Assembly (NCBI GenBank): GCA_025526995.1 | Contig: JAHLKG010000009.1 | Span: 806,001 to 870,000, forward strand | Direction: 5' to 3' | DNA from: Powellomyces hirtus | Taxonomy: Eukaryota; Chytridiomycota; Chytridiomycetes; Spizellomycetales; Powellomycetaceae | Length of the DNA: 64,000 nt | Made by a program: the position numbers and the translations under genes | Shown: piece by piece, positions 43,971-56,671 of the stretch | Layout: every line of letters begins with the position of its first letter | How positions within the stretch are numbered: the first letter of the stretch is position 1 | The notes under the pieces: model-generated | What the model saw: the letters and a program-made list of their open reading frames with translations, nothing else | Database searches by the model: none | Told to the model about the DNA's origin: nothing

Positions 43971-46900
43971 TCAGTTGCCTGCGTCCGGACGGTCCCCCGT
44001 CGAGTCCCGAGATTTAGCCTGGTTTGCAGGATAGGCCTGAGACGACTGCTGCTGATGCAAATATTGGGGGTGATGCGGCTGGGTGTGTTGGTAGTGCTGA
44101 GGCGCTCCATTGAAGGGCGCGGGATGTTGGGGGCTGGGTGGATAGCTGCCAAAGTACTGCGGGTGAGCGTGCGGCGGTCCTTGCATCCCGGCAGGGTTCG
44201 TCGCGTATTGACCGCCTGGGCCACCAGCATACATTCCGCCGTAGTGATGCGCTCCGGGGGGATACATCCCTGGTTGAGGAGAGTTGCTGGGCGTTGGCAG
44301 TTGAGCGGGTGCATACCATCCAGGAATTTGCGGTTGTTGCGATCCCATGGGCACCGCTCCGTTCACAGCGTTGGGCGAGAATGTGAATCCCCCTCCGGGA
44401 GCCTGCGGCACCAGTGGGCTCACAACCTCGTCATTGGGATTGCCCTGCATTCCGGAACCAAAACCCTGACCACGCCTCGCTGGTTGGTCGGCCGCTCCGG
44501 TGTCCAATGACAAGCTGGACGGAATAATCATGAGCTCATCCAAGAGTCGCTTGTATCCCATCTGGTTGTCGCGCACTTCGGCCATACGTGAGAGCACGGT
44601 GCGCACCCGGTCGGCAAGGCGGATCTTTTCTTCGCTTGAGACGCAAGCTGATGCGAGAATCTTTTGAATCACCGAGACTCCATGGATTTGGTCGGCCAAA
44701 ATGTGCTGAAGTGTTGAAGGAACATTGACGTCCTCACGGTAGAAGATTTCTTTGATAATCAGCTCCCGGGCTTCCAATTCAACACGTTGGTTGACTATTC
44801 GAGAAGAGATTAGGAAACAGCACAAATCCTGCGAACGTAGCTGTAAGGAACGTACCAAGTTTCAAGATGGTGGCGCTAGCCAACTTGTGTGTGCAAAGCG
44901 CAGCCAAATGTACGACAAGCTTGGGCGCCATCGCTTGATATCTTCCTGGCAAGCTGCTCGTGTCCAATAACCATGTCACGAGAATGGCTCCGTTGGGATT
45001 AGTCGCCAACTGAATGACATTGTGCACAATAGCCTCCGCGACGAACTTTTGTTGTCGCTTCGTGGTGTACTGGCTTTCCAAGCAGGCTCTCATAGCCCGA
45101 GCACCGAACCGTCCTTGTCCAATCTCGTAACATTTGGCATGCATAGCATCAAAGACAAACTGGTTGCGGTGCGAACCGAGGCGTAGACAACATTGCACAA
45201 CGTAGTTGCCGAACTGATCCAACAATAGCGGCGGAGTGTACGCTTTGAGCGCATTGACCGTGACTTGGATTTGCGAGGTGGTTTTCGCGTAATCAATCAT
45301 CTTTTGGACCACCCAAGTTCCATTTTTATGGATTCCGATTGCTGCCATGTGAGGGGCGATCTTCTCGATAAGGCGCAATCGATGCTGATCAGACGTTTTC
45401 TCGATGATCTTTTGTATGACGACATTCCCAATGTAATCTAGGTGAAGCCAAGGTAAGCACTTTGTGGCATGGCAAACCAGAGTGTAAGAATCGACAACAA
45501 ACCTGTGCAGAGGTCCACAGTCTCGTCAACAACCTCGTTGAAGAACGCTTCCACGTCCTTCGCAGTAACGTGCGACTCCAGTCTTTTGCGAAGCTCACGA
45601 AGTCGGACCTGATCAACGCGGCGATTGGGCCTTGCGTCAGGGACAGGTGGGATAACTTGAGCATAGTTCTCTAGAGCACCAACCGAAGTAACCAATGAGC
45701 TTGTATCCGCTGCAATAGCATAACCTCGTTACCAAAAATCTTACCAGTCACCGAGGGTCCATGCCATTGTGCATCAACGTTGTCGGCAGAATCCTTCCGA
45801 GTGAGTGGTCTGGCGCCAGCCATAGCCATAGCGAGTGCTTGGTCATTTGCGTAAGCAGTGGCCAGAGGCGTAGCATATCTGCTTGTGCTTCCCATGTTCT
45901 CCATTGCAAACTGAGACTGAACGGACCCTGCCATAACATCGTTCCCTGCCCGGTTTCCGGGGTAAATTGTGTTGCCACCGGGATAGGCACCGTAAGCATT
46001 GGACTCCGATCCGGAACTCGGTCTTTCGCGGATAGGAGAACCTGACATCAGATAACCTGTACCGTTCGTCGTCAACTGAGACACCGGCTCGGTTCCTCTG
46101 GGAGGAACCTTAGCGTAACCAATCTTTATGACGGATCCACCAATTTCCTTTCCGTTCATGTTCTTCCGGGCTTCCATAGCATCCTCCAGCCTGATAAAGT
46201 TCACAAAACCACAGTTCTTGTGTGTCTGTGGAATTCAAGAAGCTCAGACCGAGTTGATGCTTTAAAAAAAAAGGAAAGTCACACATCACTCACCAGAACG
46301 CGGGCAGACTCGACTGCTCCGTAAGCCGCAAACATAGCTTCCAGCTCCCCTGGATCCGTGGTTGGCGGAATGTTTCCAACCCCTACCGTAGGAGAGAACG
46401 TTAGCACCTGGCACAAGGAAGCACTGGCAAAAAGAAATTGATCCCTAAAAACCAGATAACGTACATAAAGACTTTGTGGGTTGCATTCCTTGGGTGTCGT
46501 TAATTGCTTCTGCCTTGCCAAAGCCAATTCTGACGATGCAGTTGCCCACTCGACCGCCTTGCATGTCATCACGTGCTCGTATCGCATCTTCAACACGAAT
46601 GTAATTGACGAAAGCACATTCCTTGTCTGGGAGGATGCGTAGCGACTCGATCGGTCCAAATGGTGAGAACAAAGTCAATAGATCGGATGGTGACAAAGTA
46701 GGGTCAATGTTTCCAATCCATAGTGATCGGGTGGGAATCTGATGCGGGTGTGGGAACTCTGCGGCATGACGCGACGGCGAGTCACCCAGCCCTCGCTCCA
46801 CTGCGTAGCCCATGTATTCCTTTGGACTAGTCTGTGCAAGTACATTGTACTGTTGTGCGGTTGAGTTAAATGATGAGCAACAACAAGATCCGATCATAAC

Positions 46901-47782
46901 TGCCATACATACCAGATCGGTGTCGACCATGTCAGAATCAGGACTATCACTCTCCATTCTTAGCTCCAGTTCACCATGAGCTAGACTTCTTCGGATTGCT
47001 TGTATGTCACTGTCGACTGTGCTTTCCAGAAACGCAATCGATGTTGCCCGAGGACGGTAAGTCGCAGCGGGAGGCTGTACATTGAGGGAGAGAGTTTCTC
47101 CCACGGCAACCGAATATGATCGCCCTCGCGACCCGTACCCGGAGCTCACAGGCGCGCCCTTTGGAGGATTCCGCGCCATCACCTGGTACGCATTGCCGGC
47201 AAGTTGTCTGTTGTTTTCCAGCATGGGGTCATCTAGACCAAGATAATCCAGCGTCCGGGCAACCGCGGTAGTTTCGTCTTCCCCTCCCGTGCTGCTCGCG
47301 TAATCAGAGTGCCCACTTCGCTCCATTGCACTCAGGATACTCGACGGCTGCCAAGTTGTTGCAAATAGAGATGGTCCAAAGGCACCTGAGATGCTTGATC
47401 GCGGTAGCGACAGCGATCCAGAGCGATGGCGAGTTATCGGTACAGCGGAGGTTGTAGTTGCGGTAGTTAGAATGTTATCTGACGGGGCAACCGATTCTTC
47501 TGGGAGCAGCTTCGAGGGAAAGAACGAGAAGGTCTCGGCTCTCGCGCGTCTGAAGACAGTCGAGCCCGAGGAAGGTCTTCTTATAGGAGCCGGCTCCTTG
47601 CTCCCATCCTTATCGCTTGAATCGCGTAGCGACTCGATGAAGAAAGAGTTATCAGGTCGGTGATCCCCACTGTACAGTGAATCTGAAGCCCTTCCGTCAA
47701 TCAAAGACCTGCACACGTTATAGATTAGCCAGGCGCAAAATCGGTCGTTGGGAGTTGCCCACACCATACCTTTTAGGCCCAT
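43971..47782 (-). CDS. PUF RNA-binding protein with two RRMs (JSN1/PUF2-like)
   Basis: Spliced minus-strand gene. Ser-rich N-terminus (from about 47782). RRM 1 at about 46730-46520 (RSLWIGNIDPTLSPSDLL, CAFVNYIRVEDAIRARDDM). RRM 2 split by an intron at about 46385-46120 (VGNIPPTTDPGELEAMF, GFVNFIRLEDAMEARKNM). Then an Asn/Gly-rich linker and PUF repeats from about 45690 to 44600: GNYVVQCCLRLG, GRFGARAMRACLES, NPNGAILVTWLLD, HGVSVIQKILA. A Gln/Pro/Gly/Tyr-rich tail ends with TGA at 43971. RRM plus six-repeat PUF is the layout of yeast Jsn1/Puf2, which bind mRNAs of membrane proteins or localise them. Several introns; the N-terminal start is the least certain part. Confidence 0.85.
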
Positions 47783-50129
47783 TTGTTCGATCGTGCGGTT
47801 GCATATCAGCACACAAGCAATCGGTGCAGAACGGAAGAATCCGCTTTCAGATATATGAAGACTATCAAAAGCCGTTGTACCCAAAGCTATCTGGATGCGA
47901 GAGAAGAACTGACTAGCTTCCCAAGCGCCAAAGCCGTTTTGAATACGGTTGTGAAGTGGGTTCTTCGAATGCCCACAGAGCGCACGCGGGTTTACCAACG
48001 ACTGGAAGAATGCAGATTGCGGCTATATAGTAAGACTAGTAGAGGGAATATCTTCTCGTTGTTGTGTTCTCCCAATGCAGTTTTCGGCCCATGAACTGTG
48101 TTTTCGACTCTAGTGTGGTGTCTACTTGCAGCTCTGGCAGACGAAATGTAAGCTTTAGTTAGCTGGCCCGCCGAACATGGGCCTTCCCAGGGGTACGGGG
48201 CCCAAACGGTTTGAGGGTCGAGCCGCGTGGCTCCACTCTTACCTTGTGCTGGAAGGAATCGAATATGGAAGCCTCTCTCCCTTGCGCTTCGTATGAGCAC
48301 GACGGCAATGCAAGATGAGGTGCGTGGGAATTATTTTTTGTATGGTCTTCAATCGCGCAAGTACATTTCTTTTTTAGGAATGGATATGCATGAGGCACGA
48401 GCAACGGGTTCCTTTCTTAGGAATGAAGGGGGGTGGGCAAACAAACAACAGCATCAGCAAAGCAAAAGCGGACCCGCCGCGCACAGCATGACCGATGCTG
48501 GAAATAGGATCAGGATTGGGCCCCTCAAACGACCTCCCCAATGGAGTCTTTCATCATTCACTTTGACCTCATCACGTCTCCATCATCAATCAATCAATTA
48601 CTTGAATCATCACTTAGTCACTTGTCATTCGTTTGGCATTTGCGAATCTGCGTAGGCATTCCAGCCGAAAAGAAGCCACTTGCGAATTCGAGTCAATAAA
48701 TAAATAATAATAATTCCCATCCGTCTGTGCGCCACAAATCGCCTCCCCCTTGCTTACACAATCCGAAAAGAACGAATCACATCAACCCAACAAACAAAAC
48801 CTCACGTGCGATTGGTGCGCAGCAGGCCCCAAGCCCCCGTCGCTCTTTCATCACCTGGGCCCCAAACGTGTTTCAGCCAACGAATGCATGCTGAGGCTTT
48901 CCAAGTCTAGCGTATATTATGGGAGCCCCGTAAATGCATTGACAGTGGTGAATTTTCCTCAGATAGGTAGTAATCAAATAGATTCACGATGTGTGTCACA
49001 AAGTTTGGGGATGCACTTGGGACATCGGGCGAGAGTTTGTCACAAATTTGACAACTAGGAGGCGTCAGAATACCGTAGTATTCATCATCGGGAACAAATT
49101 ACAAGATCTGGCCCCGGCACAATGGCAGTTGAGTGGCTTTGCGACGAGGTTTGCGTTGACTTGCGTTCGTGGATTTGCCACGCGCGTCGGAGACCTCGGA
49201 GCCTGGGGGTCCCAGCAACCGCGTCTCGCGCGGAAATGCCCCCAACTTCCATGCAATCTTGCGGAAACGGGGACCAACATGGTTCCGAGTCCCTCGGTTT
49301 TTCGAACATGCCCGCACGTCATCCAAGAGGCAGTGCTCATGAATCCCGATGTCGTTCCACCTCTAAAACCACGAAATGTCAGAACCGATAATTGTGTCCT
49401 GACAACTTGCCTAGGCTTCATGTTGTGCAGACGCTACAAACATGCTCGTTAAATTGCTCCAGCTGATACGCTTTCATGTATGAAACATTCATGCTCAATC
49501 GCAAAAAGCGCCCCAAGTTGCCAGTGTTGCTCCTCAACAAAGAGCTGCAGTTGCCGCGTTCCACAGGGTTTTGACGTGGGTCTTTCCTCTCTTGCGGCAA
49601 CCCTAAACACTCAGCAGCGGTATGCTCCACTACTGGCGACAAGGGGCAGCCTGCGCGAGGGCTCAACAATCATTTGATCAAAATATGCTGGTATGCAGAT
49701 GGCTGTGTTGTTCTTGAGATCGACTCTCTCTAGTGTGCCTCGTGACACGCACGAGGACAAGGGGTTGGTTATACTTTTCCTTGGCGTGCAAATCACAGGG
49801 AGAAGGCCTGATGTGTAAAGTGGGATGTGATATCGATAGATAGGGTTGTTGACCAGAAATCCATTGGCTTGCCAAGATTGACCAAACAAAAAGAAACCCT
49901 CACGCGGCAAATGCGCGTGCGCAGCAGCTGATGCAAGCCTCGTTTCCCGCACGCGACAGAGACACGCGACCCACCGCATTCATCCCATCACGAATACCAC
50001 GAATCTATAAAAATCGGAACTTCCAGATAATTCTCCTCCGATTCCCCATTCCCACATTCAACACCCACTCTTCGCCTTCAACCTTTCAAACCTACCTCTT
50101 CTTCCCTCTCAAACCCCTTCAACCCAACC
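47783..50129. other. No gene recognised (2.3 kb)
   Basis: Upstream of the PUF gene and of the small gene at 50130. Only short unrelated frames. It includes AT-rich simple text near 48585-48620 (TCAATCAATCAATTA) and a pyrimidine-rich stretch at 50035-50120 that is probably the promoter and 5' leader of the downstream gene. Confidence 0.4.
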
Positions 50130-50559
50130 ATGAGCACCGCAGCAGACCGCGACGAGGTAACCCCAAACCCGCGGGGACCCACAATGCGGGTTTTCCACTC
50201 CCGACTAACTCTTCAATTCTTTTCACAACACACACACTAGTACGGCCACCCCATCGGCCTCGCAGCCTACGGCACCAGCTTCTCGTCCTCGCTGTCAGAC
50301 CTGACGGGCGGCGCAGGATTAATGGTCGATCTCGGTCGCGGGGAGGACTCGGTGTCGCGTAACAACGCAAAGAGCAACTCGAATCAGAACAAGGGAATTC
50401 ATTTTGGAGAAGGGGTAAGGCCACTCAAAAAATATCAGAAATTTACACATAACATGATCTCTTGCTGACGTGCGGCTGCCGGTACAGGACGGTGCGCAGA
50501 GAACCGACAAACAGACATCGCAGCCAACCTCTTCGTCCCCGAATCGTGACCGTCAGTAA
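50130..50559 (+). CDS. Small spliced gene, 90 aa, unknown
   Basis: Three exons with phase-0 junctions: 50130-50156 (MSTAADRDE), 50241-50414 (YGHPIGLAAYGTSFSSS...IHFGEG), 50488-50559 (DGAQRTDKQTSQPTSSSPN...). All introns are GT/AG (GTAACC...CTAG, GTAAGG...ACAG). A CT-rich leader precedes the ATG, typical of well-expressed fungal genes. Polar, Gly/Ser/Asn/Asp-rich and probably disordered. No family recognised. Confidence 0.6.
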
Positions 50560-50835
50560 GGGTAGTGAAGGACGTGAGGCGGGGGAGGGCGAGTGGTAAA
50601 TCCTTGAAAACGCAGTAATTTTTGTACGAGTTCGTAATTGGTGATGGAAGGATCAATGTGACAAGTGGAATTCCACGAATCCGATACTATCATCTCTTTG
50701 GTTATTTTTTTGGTGGCACAATTCACTATACTATGAGGCCGCTTGCCGTTTTCTTTCTTTTTTTTTTTTCTCCTCGGCGTATATCTAGATGCTAGTGCGC
50801 GCTATGCTCCTAGTCACTACTCATACTTCAACATA

Positions 50836-53574
50836 TCATACCGCAACATCTCGTTCGGCTCTTTGCTCAACCTTCAGCAGATGGATGGCGTCAGCCAGGC
50901 TTTCGGTCACGACGTGCATCGCAAACTTGTCCAGTCTCGCTTCCTTTCGCGCCGTGGAATCTTGAGTGGGCGACACCGGGGACATTGGGGACGGCGACAG
51001 CGGACCGGTCGTATCCTCACAGGACGCGTCCGCGAGAGGAGTCAGAGGGATGGGAGAGACCGAGCGAGTCGATTCTGCAAGAGGCGTCGGGGGGACGGGG
51101 TCGACTGCAGCAGGAAGGTTTTCGATCAGCGTTGCAGAGATGGCGGATTCCGGGTGAGCCTCATTTGCAACAGGAGTCAGAAGAACAGGCGATGCCAGTG
51201 CAGACGGGATAGTAAAAGGTGTCACGGACGCAGGCGAGACAGGAGATTCGGAGCGCGCTTCGTCTGCAACGGGCGTCGGGGTTACAGGCGACGCCGGTCG
51301 AGGCGGCATGACGGTAGACGACATAGGGGTAGGGGAGACCGGGGATTCCGAGCGAGCTTCATTTGCAACAGGCGTCGGGGGCACAGGCGAGGCCGGTCGA
51401 GGCGGGAGACCAGTAGCTGTCATTGGGACAGGCGAGACCGAGTGAGACGATTTAGCAAGAGGTGTAATAGGGAGAGCTGAGATGGGGAGGGGCGATGTTG
51501 GGAGAGGAGTCATTGGCAAACCGGGAGTGGTCAGAGTAGGCGTGGCCGACCCGGTGCGTGGCGTAGATGGCGTCTGTGGTTCCACAAGCGTTCTTTCAGA
51601 TTGGGCATCAGCTTCTTCGGCGTGGCCTTCTGCAGCAGGAGCAACGGGGGCAACGTTCTTGGCAGCCGCAAGCTTCTCGTTCAGCGTGCGGACCGTGTCC
51701 TGGGACTTGTTATAGCGCGCAAGCAGCAACTTCGCCTTATTTTGTATGTCAAGAACGTGGTGCTTGAGCTCCTCCTGCACACGTTCTTTGTCACGCAACT
51801 GGTCGCAAAGGAGGGTGCGGGCGCGTCGCTCTTCTTTGAGTTGCGCCTCAATCGCGTCGTGCCGTTCCATCAATCGATTGAACTCGTGCTTCATTGTTTC
51901 AAACTCACGCTGATCCGGCTGGTGAGGAAGATTCTCAGCCACGACCACCACTTCTTCCCTTTGCATCTCAATCAATTTGCGGTTCTCTGCACGGAGATGC
52001 TCCAGCTCCTGCAACTGCAGGATAGTGTCATGTCTGGGAATGTTTTCGGCAACAACTACAACCTCCCTCTGCATTTCGATCAACTTCTGGTTTTCCTCCC
52101 TGAGATCGTTCACTTCGCGTGCAATATCATAAAATCTCGAGGTTTCCGCGCGCAGGTGGTGCACTTCGTGCCGTAACTCATCCACGTGCTGACTAGTGCG
52201 GGCCAGGTGACTATTCTCCTGCGTGAGGTCAGCAATCTCATTTTCCAGCTCGGCCACACGTTTTTCGTAGAAAGTAACCTGCTGGTGCAGGGACGCCAAG
52301 CGCAGATTATCCTCTTTGTGTTGAGCAAGCTGAAGGTCCTGCTCTTCAAGACGGGACGTAATGGCGTTCATTTGAGCAGTTTGTGTTTCCATCTCCGATT
52401 TGTGGGCCTCAGCCTTGGCTTTCAAGTCAAGAATTTCGTTCTCCTTCTCGGAGAATTTCTTGCTTTCGTTTGTGAGCGACTCCAGCTGCGCTCGAAGGTC
52501 TGCAAGGTGCTTCGACTCATCTGATGGCGTAGGGCTCCTCACACTGCGCAAGGAACTGCTCGCCTTTGCCTTGGCTCCATTCGCGGGTATAGGTGGAGTA
52601 GGTTTGCGAAGGGAACTAATGGTCGAAGCTTTGGGAACCTCCAATTTTGAGGAAGGTACTGGAGACCTCCGCGTCTCGGCTGCAGGTCTGGGCACGGGCT
52701 TCTTCTCTTTGTGGACATGAGGTACCGGTGCAAGAGTCTCCCGGGGTTTTGCCGCAGTGGAGATGGGAGGCGTGGGCGCTTTTCTCAATGGCGCCTTCGA
52801 CTCTGTTGCAAGACGAGCAGTAGTCGGTCTCACCACGGATTTGGTGGCAGTCGAGCTGCTTGCTAGAGGCACCTTGGGAGACGCGGGTCGAGTGACGCCA
52901 CGAACAGGTGAGTTAGCTTTGGCCAAAGGTGAGGTTTCGGCCGCAATAGTTTTCTTGGCAGGTTCGCGGGTCTTGGGAGCGTGCAACGGCGCTCGGGCAG
53001 TAGGCGGTTTGATTGCAGTGATGGCTTTTTGTAACAACGCATTAGTGCTCGCTTTGCCGACTTGTTCCCTTCTAAGCGGATCTCTGACTGAAGGTGCTGA
53101 AGACGACGACGTGGCGGATGAGGTCCCAGGCTTGGATGTAACAGAAGAAACGACTTTCCGTGTAAGCCGGCTCACTGGCAATTTTTTTGCTGCTTCCGTG
53201 CGTTTCGGCTCTTTTGCCTCCTCTTGCTTCGGCTCCTTTCGTTTGGCATCCCTGATATCGACCAGCGGTGCAGCATCTTTGGTAGATGCCTCCTGAGAGG
53301 GACGCTGGACATCGGTCTGCTCACCAACCGCTTGAGGGGAAGGATTCACAGTCGAATCGCTTACTTCGACTGGTTTCGGCTCAGCTGCCGCATCCACGTG
53401 TTTGGAACTGTTTCCAGGATCATCACTTTGGATAGGCGCGCTGGAATCCTTGTTCTCCATCTTCTCCTGCACGGCTACCCCACTTGAGGACATAGCATCC
53501 GACGAGGTAGCGGGTCCATCGTGGTTGTTCACGGGAGCGATCTCTTGAGCGCCATCAATACCTGTTCCCAACAT
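50836..53574 (-). CDS. Large coiled-coil protein with proline-rich tail
   Basis: A single 912-aa frame from the ATG at 53574 (MLGTGIDGAQEIAPVN) to 50836. Residues 1-350 are disordered, rich in Ala, Pro, Ser, Thr and Lys/Arg (basic, pI high by eye). About 355-640 is a heptad-patterned coiled coil (LADLRAQLESLTNESKKF through DKERVQEELKHHVLDIQNKA). It contains an internal duplication of about 50 residues: ENQKLIEMQREVVVVAEN and ENRKLIEMQREEVVVVAEN. Residues 690-860 are repeats of the type SPVPxTP / RPASPVxPTPVA. The layout suggests a cytoskeletal or microtubule-linked scaffold, but no family is recognised. Confidence 0.75.
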   Translation of the reverse strand: MLGTGIDGAQEIAPVNNHDGPATSSDAMSSSGVAVQEKMENKDSSAPIQSDDPGNSSKHVDAAAEPKPVEVSDSTVNPSPQAVGEQTDVQRPSQEASTKDAAPLVDIRDAKRKEPKQEEAKEPKRTEAAKKLPVSRLTRKVVSSVTSKPGTSSATSSSSAPSVRDPLRREQVGKASTNALLQKAITAIKPPTARAPLHAPKTREPAKKTIAAETSPLAKANSPVRGVTRPASPKVPLASSSTATKSVVRPTTARLATESKAPLRKAPTPPISTAAKPRETLAPVPHVHKEKKPVPRPAAETRRSPVPSSKLEVPKASTISSLRKPTPPIPANGAKAKASSSLRSVRSPTPSDESKHLADLRAQLESLTNESKKFSEKENEILDLKAKAEAHKSEMETQTAQMNAITSRLEEQDLQLAQHKEDNLRLASLHQQVTFYEKRVAELENEIADLTQENSHLARTSQHVDELRHEVHHLRAETSRFYDIAREVNDLREENQKLIEMQREVVVVAENIPRHDTILQLQELEHLRAENRKLIEMQREEVVVVAENLPHQPDQREFETMKHEFNRLMERHDAIEAQLKEERRARTLLCDQLRDKERVQEELKHHVLDIQNKAKLLLARYNKSQDTVRTLNEKLAAAKNVAPVAPAAEGHAEEADAQSERTLVEPQTPSTPRTGSATPTLTTPGLPMTPLPTSPLPISALPITPLAKSSHSVSPVPMTATGLPPRPASPVPPTPVANEARSESPVSPTPMSSTVMPPRPASPVTPTPVADEARSESPVSPASVTPFTIPSALASPVLLTPVANEAHPESAISATLIENLPAAVDPVPPTPLAESTRSVSPIPLTPLADASCEDTTGPLSPSPMSPVSPTQDSTARKEARLDKFAMHVVTESLADAIHLLKVEQRAERDVAV

Positions 53575-55627
53575 TGCTGATGCTTCCCAGTTTCTGTGCC
53601 TAGTACGTTTCTGTTTGCAAGACTGGCAGACTACTCTTAGACCCTATTGGCAGTTCTACGCAATCTGGACTATGACTTACTCGAGATGAGGTGCAGAGAG
53701 TGGGATTGTCGATGGATGTTGTGCAAAAGTTATCAATACCATACAGCCCATGCGAAATGGCATACGACATCATTCGCAGCCAGATCGGGCCAAATGAACT
53801 ACCGCGCCACCGACGGCGTGCTTGAACCAAAAAACACTTTGAAATGTGCATAACAAGCCCGAGGAAACATCCGCCTTGACAACACTGGGCCCTCATGCCG
53901 CAGCATATGTCCGCCACGATGTCAGACTTGTAAGTAAGCCATGTTGTACAAAGCAGGACATGGCGGCATTCAGTTATGAATCGAATCAGGAACCCACTGA
54001 ATTGCATGAGGGGATACCTTGCGCCAACCACTCGGCCTCCCTCCTTTGCTTCCGCTTTGAAAGTCATTGGGCGACTATGGGATTGTGCGCTACTGTAAAT
54101 TCAACTTTCCATTGACAGTTGGTTGACTAACCCTAACATTGACAGCTGATTAATAATCAGTGTCGGTGACAGTTTGATTTGACAGGAAAAGCTGGCAATG
54201 CATTTCGGAGCCTGATTAGATACAAGATCGGAAGACGCTCGATCCGCATCCCGCAAAAAAAAAGACAACAAAAAGAAAAACCAAAGATTGCCGTTTCAGG
54301 CAAAAGCTTATGGATACTACGATACGAGTCTTTCCGGGACATCCAGCGAGGTGTTCATCCTGTGGCCGTGTGGTCTTGTCTGGTCTGTCTGTGATCAGCA
54401 CTACAGTCGCGCTTGCCATGTATCAGATATTTACCCACATTGACCGGACCCGTTTCGTTCCGACGTTTGCTTCCGAAACCGTCCATTCCATTCAATTCGT
54501 CTGAGCCACTCATATTTGTCACATTTCAGCAAGTACTGCGTTAAGGCTACCACATGGCACGTGCCTCTGCCCCTCCCTCGCTTATTTTACTAGTCCGATG
54601 AGTCTGAAGAGGGCTGGTGGGCCCCGCATGCCTGTGCTGTGCGGATATTGGTACAATTCTGTATCAATAGTATTGAATCATCAGCTACGAATAACTCTGT
54701 GCAACGACGGGAGGGGCGTGATTGTGGCTGTTGAGCAAATTGCGCTCACATGACAAGCCGAGAGCTGCGCACGAGGCACGAGACCAGCACGCGACGCGTC
54801 ACGCAGAGCGTGAAATTCACACTTGCGAGTCACCAATTTTTGCAAAGGCGTTTTGCAAGGAATTTGGCTGGCTGCCTCCTTTTTTTCTCCTAACCTTTTT
54901 TTTGCTGGCCCGCCCGCATTGGGCGCTTTGAGAATGAATTTCCCCACGATTTTCCCATGTGGGGGAGGGGCGGGGGATGCACTAATTTTTGGTGTTCCCA
55001 TACCAAAGATTACGTTGGCCGCTGACCGTCAGGAATGACAGGTCTTACGAGGTTACGCCGATCCGCCTCCGGTTTCTCCCGCTGTCCACACATGCATGGC
55101 TAAAGAGACCCGCCAAACCGGCCCTTGTTCTGCCCATCATCCCGCGTGATTGCAAAAAAACACACCCTGAACCCCCAGCACAGGGGAGTGAAGGGGCAAA
55201 GGGCACCACTCAAGGAAAAGGTCGGGAGTGGGGTCCTTCTTCTTTAACACACTAGTGTAGCGCGAGCGGGAGCGGATAGTCACCTTCCCTATCAAAAAAA
55301 CGCCCAGACCTGGCAGACTCCCGTCGATGATGCTTGTTGGATGTAACTTTCGCCCATTTTTGTTTGCGTTCAGACACACCACGGCACCAGCTGGTCAACT
55401 TCAAATTTAACACAAAGTGGGCAAGGGGTTCAAAGTAGCAGAAATCAGAAACGTCAGCCTTCGCAAAGTTCTATAACATCTCGTGCATCCCGGACGTCCC
55501 CGGCCCTTCTTTGACCCCTCCCATCCTTCTTCTCCTTCTCGCCCCCGACTCCTTTAAGGAGCGTTCGTCGCACTGGGAGCCCCGCAAGTTCTTTGAAACC
55601 CACTATCACTTTGCCCAATCTCTCTTC
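53575..55627. other. No gene recognised (2.05 kb); divergent upstream region
   Basis: Lies between the divergent coiled-coil and bHLH genes. No plausible exon. It holds four TGACAG hexamers within 73 bp (54113-54185) and a pyrimidine-rich, CCTCC-containing leader just before the bHLH gene (55500-55560). Confidence 0.4.
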
Positions 55628-56671
55628 ATGAGAACACTATCAACTCAGCTTCAGCAGTCTCTTGCTCTACGAACGTATCCGGAAGCCTCCGCCACGAAAG
55701 CCGATCCAACCCGACTCGACGCGCATCGACAGCCCCACACGCAACCTTTTCCGATATCATATACCCCGTCGTCCATGTCCTCCCACCTCCATCACCCACA
55801 AGATACATTGTCTTCCTACAGTGGCAGCTATGCTACATCGGCAGAGACCACCTACACTGGACAACCCGACCCTCATCAACAACAACACTCTTCGCGCGCA
55901 CGTCGGAGAAGCAGCGCACAATCCTATTCACCTTCCTCCGCCGCCTCTCGCCGGCCGTCTCGGGCCGACATGTCAGACGAAGATGGAGATGGAGCTCCGA
56001 GCGAGAAGAATAGCTCTCTTCGCCGAGTCGCCCATTCAGTAGTTGAGAAACGCCGCCGCGAACGAATTAGGGACAAAATCGAAGTCCTCAGGTCATTGGT
56101 CCCGACATGCAACATGCAACCAAACTTGCACAAGCTCAACGTCTTGGAACACACTATCGACTACATCCACTTTATGCGGAAAGTCGTGCACAAAATGATG
56201 ATTGAGCGCGATCAGGCGCTTCAACAACAGCAAGCTGCGGCACCATCTCCCCACCACCCACCTCAACTCATGACATACCAACAGCAACACCAACCAAGAT
56301 CCGTCCCCCAGCCGCACGCTCCCATCCCGCACAACTCCCACTACATGCAGTTCGACATCGATTTTGACAGCGTACAAACCTTGTGCCCGCTACCTCAACC
56401 AATGGACCAGCACTCCATGCCCCGACAACGGCATGACGATACCGCGCTCCCGTCCATGCGCATGCACAGTATTCCCATACACGACACCCAACCCTATGGC
56501 ATGCAGCACCACCGACCCCAGCATCCCATGGCGTTTTCAGCTCCCTCCACATGGCCCACGCGTAGCGCACGCCGAGTGTCTGTCGAAACCACCTCGTCGG
56601 CTACAACAGCGGGATCGGTGCCTTCAAACGCCGCCCCGAGCCCCATGCGGGTTGACAACCTTTTGTGTTAA
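55628..56671 (+). CDS. bHLH transcription factor
   Basis: 347 aa, single exon; the first ATG in frame is at 55628 (MRTLSTQLQQSLALRTY) and the stop at 56669-56671. The bHLH domain is at about residues 132-195: RRVAHSVVEKRRRERIRDKI, then loop, then HKLNVLEHTIDYIHFMRKVV. The basic region has His, Glu and Arg at the three spaced DNA-contact positions (HxxxExxxR), which predicts binding to the class B E-box CACGTG. Flanks are low-complexity (Gln, His, Pro, Ser). No leucine zipper or PAS domain was seen. Similar fungal factors regulate metabolism or development; the target here is unknown. Confidence 0.82.
   Translation: MRTLSTQLQQSLALRTYPEASATKADPTRLDAHRQPHTQPFPISYTPSSMSSHLHHPQDTLSSYSGSYATSAETTYTGQPDPHQQQHSSRARRRSSAQSYSPSSAASRRPSRADMSDEDGDGAPSEKNSSLRRVAHSVVEKRRRERIRDKIEVLRSLVPTCNMQPNLHKLNVLEHTIDYIHFMRKVVHKMMIERDQALQQQQAAAPSPHHPPQLMTYQQQHQPRSVPQPHAPIPHNSHYMQFDIDFDSVQTLCPLPQPMDQHSMPRQRHDDTALPSMRMHSIPIHDTQPYGMQHHRPQHPMAFSAPSTWPTRSARRVSVETTSSATTAGSVPSNAAPSPMRVDNLLC

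Noticed and set aside
54121..54140. Telomere-like CTAACCCTAAC
   Set aside because: Only about one and a half units and no array, so chance.
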